Origin: Alphaproteobacteria bacterium
GTDB taxonomy: Bacteria > Pseudomonadota > Alphaproteobacteria > Rhizobiales > Hyphomicrobiaceae
Length of the DNA: 24,397 bases
NCBI GenBank assembly: GCA_005888525.1
Contig: VBAB01000070.1
Span: forward strand, 1 to 24,397
Direction of reading: 5' to 3'
A program made the position numbers and the translations under genes. Below the pieces are notes generated by a model. That model was not told where the DNA came from, did no database searches, and saw nothing but the letters and a program-made list of their open reading frames with translations. This document shows, one piece after another, positions 14,282 to 20,927 of the stretch. Position 1 is the first letter of the stretch. Each line of letters opens with the position of its first letter.

Positions 14282-16288
14282 TCATTCGGCGAGCAGCTCC
14301 ACGAGCCTCGATTCTCCCGTGCGCAGCTCGATGGCGCGGTCGTAGCGCTTGTCCCGCGTCTCCGCCCGCACCGAATAGCGGCCCGCCTGCAGCGTCGCGG
14401 ACGGCTCGGATTGCCCAGTGGTCCACACCGTGGCCCCCGCCTCATCCCGGATATCCCAGAAGACTTCCGCCTGGACAGGAGCGCCGTTGGCGAGGACACG
14501 CAGCTTGAGGGCCGCCGCCTGGTGCTCCAGGGTCAGCTGCTGCATCTGCCCGGCTTTGACCTCGACATCGCGAACCGTGCGCGCGTTCATGGCCCCGTAG
14601 CGGCCTTGGACGCGGTAGCGGCCGCCCGGCAAAACCAGCACGGGCGCGGCGCGGCTGGTCGTGATCACCTCCGGGGGAAAGCTGTCGAGGCGCTCCACGC
14701 GGTAGGAGACCAGCTCGCTCAGCGCCTGCGTGGCGCCGACTGGCTTGGTTGCAAGTGCAAGACGCCCCCCTGCCACGTTGAGCGTACGCCGTACCACGTC
14801 GCCAGGACCGACCGCGAGACGCTCGCGCACCTCCACGCTGCCTTGCCGTGCGACGACGTAATAAGTGCCGGGCGGGAGAACGAAATCCGCCTGCCGGGTG
14901 GCGGATCGGGCGACCTCACGGCGGCCCTTCGGCGCATCCGGATCATCCTCGACGACGCTGAAGACGACTGCATCCGCAAGCGCGCTGCTATCGGTCCCGG
15001 CGGCCGACAACAGCAGGCGCGCGGCGTTGAGGGGTACATCGATCCGCCCCTGGCTCCCCGCCGGCACGACAATGGATCGCTCCGAGCGCACCAGTCCCTG
15101 CTCGACGCGCACCAGGTAGCGGCCGGCGGGCAGCATCACCAGGCCTTCGCCGCCCTTGAACATGGCGAGCGGCGGACCGCCGGCGGCCTCCTTCTTGCCC
15201 TCCACGGCCTGGCCCGTCTCGCTGATCGCAACGATGGCATCGCCGAGCGGCGCCCCGCTCCTTTGCGCCAAGGCCCTGACCAGCAAGGTGCCGGCGTTCA
15301 AGACGAGATTGGCTGCCGTGGGCTCTTTGTCGCCGGCATCCACAGTCTGGCTGGTCGACACGGGTCCTTCGCGAACCCCGACCACGTAGCGGCCGGGCGG
15401 CACCGGAACGTACGGGTTCGCTGCCCGGGCGGCAAACAGGATCGCATCCGGCTGCCCCTCGGCAAAGACGGTCCAGTACAGCGGCAGGTTCACCGGCTCT
15501 GTCTTTGCCGCCAGCATGGCGCGCAGATAGAGCCCCGGCGGCCCGTCGGCTGGGATCGCCCCGGCGCTCGGCGCCGGAGTCGGCTGCGTCAAGGGGGCCG
15601 CCGCGGCAGGCGGATCGACACCGGCCGCATCGCTGCTGGCAAGCCGCAGCGCCTCCTCCACGCTCGTGCCGATCTGCTCGGCGCTGCGCGCATTGAAAAA
15701 CCGGCCGCCCGTGATCTGGGGCAGACAGGCCATACGTGTCGCGTCCTCGGGCTTCAGTCCGAGGCCAACGACGTGCGCCACGAGCCCGGAGCGGCGCAAG
15801 ACCTCCGCGGCCGCGCACACATTCTGCTGACAGTTGTCGGCGTCGTCGTGGATCAGGACCACGCTGCGCCTGCCGGACACCGACGCCAGCGGCTTGGCCG
15901 CCTCGAGCAGCGCCGTGGTCAGAGGGCCCCTGCCCCGCGGGTTCATCTTCTCCAGGCTGTCGCCGATGCGCTGGACATCCAGCGGCTCCAGCGGCCGCAG
16001 CAGCTCCACGTCACCGCAGTCGCCGCGCCGATGGCCGAATGAGACGAGGCCCACGCGCGTTTGCGGCCCAACCTTGGTGAGCGCCTGGCGCACTGCCTCC
16101 CGCGCCAGGACGACCTTGCTGCCCCTGACGCCCTCGATATTGCCCGCCATGGAGCCCGAGCCATCGAAGATGATGACGACGGACGGGGGCTCTTGCGCCC
16201 GTAAAGCCGCCGGCGCGGCCAGCGTGACGAGGAGTGCAGCGCACGCCGAAATACGCCCGCAGCCTCGGTGCCGATGGGAATTCCACAT
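14282..16288 (-). CDS. Exported von Willebrand factor A protein with five beta-sandwich repeats
   Basis: 668 residues. Residues 1-31 form a signal peptide (ISACAALLVTLAAPAALRAQ). The VWA domain covers about 35-215 with the MIDAS motif D42-G-S-G-S46, T124/T125 and the acidic loop IHDDADNC (146-153). C153 and C158 may form a disulfide. A short proline-rich linker follows. Residues 250-668 hold five copies of a beta-sandwich unit marked by PPGRY (297-301), PAGRY (387-391), PPGTY (472-476), PGGRY (554-558) and QAGRY (634-638), 80-90 residues apart. VWA domains bind metal-coordinated ligands; the partner is unknown but the three-repeat protein downstream is the obvious candidate. I start at ATG 16288 because the signal peptide begins there; the frame is open upstream to 16948, but that stretch runs antisense through the nitroreductase gene. 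Confidence 0.88.
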   Translation of the reverse strand: MWNSHRHRGCGRISACAALLVTLAAPAALRAQEPPSVVIIFDGSGSMAGNIEGVRGSKVVLAREAVRQALTKVGPQTRVGLVSFGHRRGDCGDVELLRPLEPLDVQRIGDSLEKMNPRGRGPLTTALLEAAKPLASVSGRRSVVLIHDDADNCQQNVCAAAEVLRRSGLVAHVVGLGLKPEDATRMACLPQITGGRFFNARSAEQIGTSVEEALRLASSDAAGVDPPAAAAPLTQPTPAPSAGAIPADGPPGLYLRAMLAAKTEPVNLPLYWTVFAEGQPDAILFAARAANPYVPVPPGRYVVGVREGPVSTSQTVDAGDKEPTAANLVLNAGTLLVRALAQRSGAPLGDAIVAISETGQAVEGKKEAAGGPPLAMFKGGEGLVMLPAGRYLVRVEQGLVRSERSIVVPAGSQGRIDVPLNAARLLLSAAGTDSSALADAVVFSVVEDDPDAPKGRREVARSATRQADFVLPPGTYYVVARQGSVEVRERLAVGPGDVVRRTLNVAGGRLALATKPVGATQALSELVSYRVERLDSFPPEVITTSRAAPVLVLPGGRYRVQGRYGAMNARTVRDVEVKAGQMQQLTLEHQAAALKLRVLANGAPVQAEVFWDIRDEAGATVWTTGQSEPSATLQAGRYSVRAETRDKRYDRAIELRTGESRLVELLAE

Positions 16289-16359
16289 GGCTGATGCCAC
16301 CCGTCCGTACTTGCAACAAAGCCATCCCCATTGTACTCGCGGGGGAGTTGGTTTAGCGA

Positions 16360-16380
16360 GGGTTTTGCTTGGCGAAACCC
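16360..16380 (+). promoter_or_regulatory. Hairpin in the leader of the nitroreductase gene
   Basis: GGGTTTTGC and GCGAAACCC pair over nine positions (one G-T) around the loop TTG. It ends 25 bases before the nitroreductase ATG, in the 117-base divergent gap with the VWA gene. It could be an operator for either gene or an RNA stem. Confidence 0.3.
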
Positions 16381-16405
16381 CGATCGGCAGGACTTGTGTG
16401 CGCCC

Positions 16406-16981
16406 ATGAGCCAGGAAACCCTCGAGCTGCTGTTGCAGCGCCGGTCGACCAAGGCGGCCATGCTCGGCGATCCCGGACCCAGCCCCCAGCAGCTCGAGAC
16501 GATATTGACGGCGGCGGCGCGCGTGCCGGACCACAAAAAGCTCGAGCCCTGGCGCTTCATCGTCTTCGAAGGCGACGCGCGGGGTACCTTCGGCCGGGTG
16601 CTCCTGAAGGCGTGCCTCGCCGAGGACAAGGAGACGCCCTCGGCCGCGCGACTCGAGACGGAGCGCACGCGCCTCTTGCGGGCACCGACAGTGGTCGCCG
16701 TCATCTCGCGCGTGACGCCCAATCCCGGTGCTCCCGAGTGGGAGCAGATCCTCTCCTGCGGGGCCGCCTGCTTCAATCTTTGCCTGGCCGCCAATGCGCT
16801 GGGCTTCGGCACCTGCTGGATCACGGAGTGGTATTCCTACAGCCCAGCCGTGCGCGCCGGCCTGAGGCTCGCCGCCAACGAGCGGATGGCCGGGTTCGTC
16901 TACATCGGCACGGCCAAGGAGGGGCAGCCCGATCGCGAGCGCCCCCACCTCGCCAAGATCGTGACCCGTTGGACGGGCTGA
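16406..16981 (+). CDS. Nitroreductase-family FMN oxidoreductase
   Basis: 191 residues, the usual size for the short YdjA-like nitroreductases. The FMN-phosphate-binding start is LLLQRRSTKAAMLG, followed by AAARVPDHKKLEPWRFIVF, and the C-terminal pocket stretch is ANALGFGTCWITEW. Known activity is NAD(P)H-dependent two-electron reduction of nitro groups or quinones, or dehalogenation in relatives; the natural substrate is unknown. I chose ATG 16406 because the family alignment begins there, though the frame is open to 16331 and the ribosome binding site is weak. The flavin reductase gene starts 22 bases downstream. Cotranscription of two flavin enzymes is likely. Confidence 0.87.
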   Translation: MSQETLELLLQRRSTKAAMLGDPGPSPQQLETILTAAARVPDHKKLEPWRFIVFEGDARGTFGRVLLKACLAEDKETPSAARLETERTRLLRAPTVVAVISRVTPNPGAPEWEQILSCGAACFNLCLAANALGFGTCWITEWYSYSPAVRAGLRLAANERMAGFVYIGTAKEGQPDRERPHLAKIVTRWTG

Positions 16982-17003
16982 GGGCAGGGAAAGGAGAACA
17001 CCA

Positions 17004-17654
17004 GTGTTTTACGAGACGATCGAGAACAAGCACGGCCTCAAGCACGATCCCTTCAAGGCGCTCGTGGTGCCGAGGCCCATCGGCTGGATATCGACCGTCA
17101 GCCGCGACGGAATCTGCAATATCGGCCCTTACAGCTTCTTCAACGCCGTCGGCGAGAAGCCGCACTACGTGATGTTCAGCTCCTCGGGGCGCAAGGACTC
17201 GCTCAAGAACATCGAGGAGACGGGCGAGTTCACCTGCTCGCTCGCCACCTGGGATCTGCGCCACAACATGAACATGACGTCGGCGTCCGTGCCTTACGGC
17301 GTCGACGAGTTCCCGATCGGCGATCTCACCGCCGCCGCCTGCCGCCTCGTCAAGGCGCCGCGCGTCAAGGAAAGTCCCGCGGCTTTCGAGTGCAAGCATT
17401 GGAAGACGATCGAGCTGCCGCCGCTGCATCCGGGCGGCGAGCCGCGCAATTGGGTGGTGTTCGGGCAAGTCATCGGCATCCACATCGACGACCGCTTCGT
17501 CAAGGACGGCATGGTCGATACCGGCGCTATGCGGCCGATCGCACGCCTGGGCTACATGGAGTACGCCGTGGTCACGCCGGAGACGGTGTTCGCGATCGAC
17601 CGCCCCTCGGTCGAGGAGGCCATGGCCAAGGTGCGCGTCAAGGCGGCAGAATAG
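17004..17654 (+). CDS. Flavin reductase-like FMN-binding split-barrel protein
   Basis: 216 residues of the flavin-reductase domain family. The FMN-binding segments are VVPRPIGWISTVSRDG (about 24-39), then NIGPYSFFNAVGEKPHYVMF, and later GEFTCSLATWDLRHNMN. Members reduce FMN with NAD(P)H to feed monooxygenases, or bind flavin for other reactions. The start is GTG 17004, supported by AAAGGAG seven bases upstream. It follows the nitroreductase gene closely. The LLM enzyme encoded at 5973 could be a client in principle, but the genes are 10 kb apart. Confidence 0.88.
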   Translation: MFYETIENKHGLKHDPFKALVVPRPIGWISTVSRDGICNIGPYSFFNAVGEKPHYVMFSSSGRKDSLKNIEETGEFTCSLATWDLRHNMNMTSASVPYGVDEFPIGDLTAAACRLVKAPRVKESPAAFECKHWKTIELPPLHPGGEPRNWVVFGQVIGIHIDDRFVKDGMVDTGAMRPIARLGYMEYAVVTPETVFAIDRPSVEEAMAKVRVKAAE

Positions 17655-17798
17655 TTGCCGCCACACTACAGGCGGGCGCTTCCTCGATCGCCTGAGCCCC
17701 AACGACTGCCGGAAGGCGCCAAAGGCGGCCCCCGAAACTGGGATTTGGTGTCCGGCCGAGCGCCGCGCGGGCAAATTTTCCATTGCGCGGCCTACGGC

Positions 17799-17848
17799 TT
17801 GCCGAAGTCGCTCGAGATTCCTACTCTGCTGTCAGAGGGTTACTCGAG
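17799..17848 (+). promoter_or_regulatory. Candidate promoter with overlapping nested palindrome before the ketosynthase gene
   Basis: TTGCCG (17799-17804), a 17-base spacer, and TACTCT (17822-17827) form a plausible sigma-70 promoter. The -10 element lies in a nested symmetry: CTCGAG (17811-17816) and CTCGAG (17843-17848) flank the hairpin CTCTG-CTGT-CAGAG (17824-17837). The arrangement would suit a repressor site over the promoter. The rest of the 229-base gap 17655-17883 shows nothing else. Confidence 0.33.
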
Positions 17849-17883
17849 GGAATTCGGGCTCGTTCCGCTTAAGCAAGGTCTAG

Positions 17884-19167
17884 ATGGCAGACTCCGGTAG
17901 CAGCCGACGTGTCGTGGTGACCGGCGTCGGCGTCGTAACCTCGATCGGCCACACCGTCGGCGATTTCTGGGAGGCCATGCAGCAGGGCAAATCGGGCGTG
18001 GGCCCGATCGAGCGCTTCTTCCAGAACGACCCGCACTTCCTCCTTCCCGGCCAGATCGAGAACTTCGATCTGCGGATACTGATAGCCGCCCAGATCAAGG
18101 GGTTCGATTACAAAGCCCGCCTGCGGCACTCCAAGCGCGACAAGATCATTCTCTTCGCCGACCGCTACAGCTTGTTTGCGGCGGCTGCGGCCGATGAGGC
18201 CATAAAGCAGTCGGGTCTCGAGATTCCATTCAAGGAACCCTATCGCGCCGCCTCCGTTGTCGGCACCGCCGAGGGCGGCATCTCGAATCTCGAGATCGCC
18301 TATCGGCATATCTTCGAGCTCAAGCAGCCTTCCAGCCACCCACTGACGCTCGTGCGGTTCATCGGCTCGTCCGCCGCCGCGCATATCGGCATCGAGTGCG
18401 GCGTCAAAGGGCCGACGTTCGGGGTCTGCAGCGCCTGCGCGTCGGGCGCGCATGCCATCAAGCAGGGCCTCGATTTCATCCGCAACGGGCTCGTCGACGT
18501 GGCCATCGTCGGCGCCTCGGAGGCTCCCCACACCTACGGCACCATGCGGGCGTGGCAGGCGACGAACCTCCTGTCGCCGGACGGCATTTTCCCATTTGCC
18601 AGGAAACGCAACGGCACCGTGTTGGCCGAGGGAGCCGGCATACTCGTGCTCGAATCGATGCACCACGCCAAGGCGCGCGGCGCAAACATTCTCGCCGAGC
18701 TCTGCGGTGCGGGATTGACATCGGACGACACCGACATGGTCCACCCCGACGTCGACGGTGCCAGCGAGGCCATGCGGCTCGCGCTCCAGGATGCGCAGAT
18801 TGCCCCCACCGACATCGATTACGTGAATGCGCACGGCACGGCCGTAGCCGAGAGCGATCGCATCGAGACGAGCGCGATCAAGAAGGCGTTCGGCAAGCAC
18901 GTCGCCAGCCTCTCGGTGTCCTCGACGAAGTCGATGTATGGCCATCCCCTGGGTGCGAGCGGCAGCATTGGAGCCGTCGTCTGCATCAAGGCCATGCAGG
19001 AGGGCTGGATCCCACCGACGCTGGGGCTGGACGAGGCGGACCCCGAGTGCGACCTCGACTACACCGCCAACATCGGCCGGTCGAGGAAGCTCACCTACAC
19101 GATGGCCAACTCGTTCGCCTTCACCGGCCTGAACGCCGCCCTCGTCTTCGGCCCCCCGCCGGCGTAG
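17884..19167 (+). CDS. Beta-ketoacyl-ACP synthase, FabF/NodE-like
   Basis: 427 residues of the KAS I/II thiolase fold. The catalytic triad is present: C185 in CSACASGAH, H317 in NAHGTAVAESD and H354 in KSMYGHPLGASG, with K349 beside it. The usual C-terminal NSFGFGGTN is instead NSFAFTGLN, closer to NodE-type synthases that make unusual acyl chains. It catalyses Claisen condensation of malonyl-ACP with an acyl chain. No acyl carrier protein, ketoreductase or acyltransferase gene is adjacent, so it is probably not the housekeeping FabF and may serve a special lipid. AAGG lies six bases before the ATG. The flavin reductase gene upstream is 229 bases away and probably not cotranscribed. Confidence 0.9.
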   Translation: MADSGSSRRVVVTGVGVVTSIGHTVGDFWEAMQQGKSGVGPIERFFQNDPHFLLPGQIENFDLRILIAAQIKGFDYKARLRHSKRDKIILFADRYSLFAAAAADEAIKQSGLEIPFKEPYRAASVVGTAEGGISNLEIAYRHIFELKQPSSHPLTLVRFIGSSAAAHIGIECGVKGPTFGVCSACASGAHAIKQGLDFIRNGLVDVAIVGASEAPHTYGTMRAWQATNLLSPDGIFPFARKRNGTVLAEGAGILVLESMHHAKARGANILAELCGAGLTSDDTDMVHPDVDGASEAMRLALQDAQIAPTDIDYVNAHGTAVAESDRIETSAIKKAFGKHVASLSVSSTKSMYGHPLGASGSIGAVVCIKAMQEGWIPPTLGLDEADPECDLDYTANIGRSRKLTYTMANSFAFTGLNAALVFGPPPA

Positions 19168-19211
19168 AGTTTTTCCGGTTTGGATTGAACTGAGAATCAA
19201 TACGCCTCACG

Positions 19212-19303
19212 TGTCATCCCGGTGCTTGTCACCGGGATCCAGCCATCCACAAATGCGGGAGGGTGTTAATAGATGGATCCCGGGCACAAGGCCCGGGATG
19301 ACA
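19212..19303. repeat. Palindromic intergenic repeat (RIME-like), 92 bp
   Basis: The ends TGTCATCCCGG and CCGGGATGACA are perfect inverted repeats. Each half is also a hairpin: CCCGGTGCTTGTCACCGGG on the left and CCCGGGC/GCCCGGG around ACAAG on the right. Design matches the 5852-5952 element, with other stem bases. It lies between the convergent ketosynthase and CitE genes and could end transcription from both. Confidence 0.8.
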
Positions 19304-19309
19304 ACGCCT

Positions 19310-20191
19310 TCACCCCTGCCCGACGGCCTTGGCGCGGGCCAGGATGCGCTCGGCACGGGCAATGTGGGCGCGATCCACCATTTGGCCCCTGATGCCGAGC
19401 ACGCCGGCTTGCGGGTTGTCGGCGAATGCCCTCACGATCTCCTCGCTGACCGCAACCTGCTCCGCCGTCGGCGTGAAGACCTCGTTGATGACCTCCACCT
19501 GGTTCGGGTGGATGGCCATCTTGCCCGTGAACCCGTCGCGCACCGCCTCCGTCGCCTCGGCGCGCAGACCAGCGGCGTCGCGGAAATTCACGAACACGGT
19601 GTCGATCGGCTGCGTCGAAGCCGCCGCCGCCGTGAACAGACACAGATTGCGGGCCAGCTGATAGGGGGCCGTCCACCTGCCGTCCGCCTCGCGATTCGTG
19701 TGCGCACCGACGACACCGGATAGATCCTCCGGACCCCAGGTCAGGCCCTCCAGCCGCGAGCTGGACCCGACGTAGGTATGCATCTGCAAGAGCGAGATCG
19801 GCACCTCGGTCGCCAGGGCGATGATGCGTGTTGCACCCTTCTCTGCGCCGGCGCGCTCCTCGGCATGGTTGAGCGCGATCGACAGCGTGTGCACGTCCCC
19901 GCCCGAGCGCGCCTTGGGCAGCAGCACGCCGTCCGGCCGGCTGCCTATGACGCCGGCCAGGTCCTCTTCCCAATGCGGCGTGTCGAGTGCATTGATGCGC
20001 ACGTAGAGCCGCGGCCGCTTCTCCAGCGCCCGCGTGGCCGCGATGTACTGGGCGGCGATTCCGCGCGCGGCGGCCTTGCGCGGCGTACTCACCGCATCCT
20101 CCAGGTCGAGGATCAGCGCGTCCGCGCCGCAGCCCACGCCCTTGCCCAGCTTCCTTTCGTCGTCGGCGGGAATGAACAGCAAGGATCGCAT
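19310..20191 (-). CDS. HpcH/HpaI-type CoA-ester lyase (CitE-like)
   Basis: 293 residues of the CitE-like TIM barrel. The start MRSLLFIPADDERKLGKG and the segment ADALILDLEDAV carry the metal and substrate residues of the family. DGVLLPKARSGGDV, LTWGPEDLSGVVGA and GKMAIHPNQVEVINEVF follow in the expected order. Members cleave or form malyl-, methylmalyl- or citramalyl-CoA. ATG 20191 lies 8 bases past the stop of the MaoC gene, so the two are one operon with MaoC first. The pair suggests hydration of an enoyl-CoA followed by C-C cleavage of the hydroxyacyl-CoA. The exact substrate (mesaconyl- or itaconyl-type) is inference. Confidence 0.92.
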   Translation of the reverse strand: MRSLLFIPADDERKLGKGVGCGADALILDLEDAVSTPRKAAARGIAAQYIAATRALEKRPRLYVRINALDTPHWEEDLAGVIGSRPDGVLLPKARSGGDVHTLSIALNHAEERAGAEKGATRIIALATEVPISLLQMHTYVGSSSRLEGLTWGPEDLSGVVGAHTNREADGRWTAPYQLARNLCLFTAAAASTQPIDTVFVNFRDAAGLRAEATEAVRDGFTGKMAIHPNQVEVINEVFTPTAEQVAVSEEIVRAFADNPQAGVLGIRGQMVDRAHIARAERILARAKAVGQG

Positions 20192-20196
20192 GGGCT

Positions 20197-20652
20197 TCAC
20201 ACCTTCGGCCGCTTGCGCATCATCGCCTGGCGCTTGCATTCGGCGACCATCTCGCCCTTCTGGTTGAACGCCTTGTGCAGGAACTCGACAATGCCGGCGT
20301 CGGGGCGCGACTTGGTTTCCCGCTTGGTCAGCACCTCCGTCGTGAAGTGCAGCGTGTCGCCGTGGAACACAGGCTTGGGGAACCTCACATCGGTCATGCC
20401 GAGATTGCCCACCGTGGTACCGATCGTGGTGTCGCCGACCGAGACGCCGATCATGACGCCCAGCGTGAAAATGCTGTTCACCAGCGGCTTGCCCCACTCG
20501 CTCTTGGCAGCAAAGTCGTGGTCGATGTGCAGCGGCTGCGGGTTGTGCGTGAGGCAGGAGAACAGCGTGTTGTCCATCTCCGTGACGGTGCGGCGCAGCG
20601 CATGCTCGAACTTGCGCCCGACCTCGAACTCCTCCAGATACAGCCCTTGCAT
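20197..20652 (-). CDS. MaoC-like hot-dog hydratase
   Basis: 151 residues, a single hot-dog domain. The family region is LTHNPQPLHIDHDFAAK, matching the usual D-x-N-P-x-H-x-D pattern, except that threonine stands where the catalytic aspartate is found in classical (R)-enoyl-CoA hydratases. Similar T-x-N-P variants occur in MaoC proteins next to CitE genes. ATG 20652 is supported by GGTGGGAG; the GTG at 20664 is an alternative. It is first in a two-gene operon with the CitE-like lyase. Likely role is reversible hydration of an unsaturated acyl-CoA, but loss of the aspartate leaves open a different mechanism or a non-catalytic role. Confidence 0.88.
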   Translation of the reverse strand: MQGLYLEEFEVGRKFEHALRRTVTEMDNTLFSCLTHNPQPLHIDHDFAAKSEWGKPLVNSIFTLGVMIGVSVGDTTIGTTVGNLGMTDVRFPKPVFHGDTLHFTTEVLTKRETKSRPDAGIVEFLHKAFNQKGEMVAECKRQAMMRKRPKV

Positions 20653-20729
20653 GATGGCTCCCATCCACCGTCCGCGCTATCGCGCGCTCTAGCCGTTCGC
20701 GCGAACGGATGGGCGCGCCTCTTGTCACA

Positions 20730-20806
20730 CTAGTGTGGTGGTTCAGTAGTTCCCTCACCGTTGCCGCGAGGTTGCCCAGGGAACTTCTGAACCAAAACCA
20801 CACTAG
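20730..20806. repeat. MITE-like palindromic element A, 77 bp
   Basis: The ends are CTAGTGTGG and CCACACTAG. The left arm continues TGGTTCAGTAGTTCCCT (to 20755) and pairs with the right arm 20778-20806 apart from one mismatch and a 3-base AAA bulge nine bases in from the right end. It encodes nothing. It lies in the 275-base divergent gap between the MaoC and GMC genes. Confidence 0.75.
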
Positions 20807-20818
20807 AATCATAAGAGT

Positions 20819-20896
20819 CTAGTGTCCTTTCGAATCCGAAGTTCGCAAATACGGAATGCCGCGATGTGTGTGCGAACTTCGGATTCGGGACACTAG
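20819..20896. repeat. MITE-like palindromic element B, 78 bp
   Basis: The ends are CTAGTGTCC and GGACACTAG. The left arm (20819-20847) and right arm (20871-20896) match perfectly except for a TTT bulge nine bases in from the left end. Inner arm sequence is CGAATCCGAAGTTCGCA. It shares the CTAGTGT end, the bulge position, the GAAGTTC core and the length with element A, which lies 12 bases away in the opposite relative orientation. Confidence 0.75.
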
Positions 20897-20927
20897 CGTA
20901 GTCTGCCCACGGTCACCAGGAAGCGCT

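Noticed and set aside
14171..16042. Long open frame on the plus strand opposite the VWA gene (over 600 codons)
   Set aside because: Arg-, His- and Gln-rich product with no family features; a GC-rich shadow of the VWA coding strand, which has signal peptide, MIDAS and regular repeats.
16289..16948. Extended N-terminus of the VWA protein
   Set aside because: The extension runs antisense through the nitroreductase gene and would bury the signal peptide; the ATG at 16288 is the better start.
17869..19200. 443-codon frame opposite the ketosynthase
   Set aside because: Shadow of a gene with an intact catalytic triad; composition is that of reversed GC-rich coding sequence.
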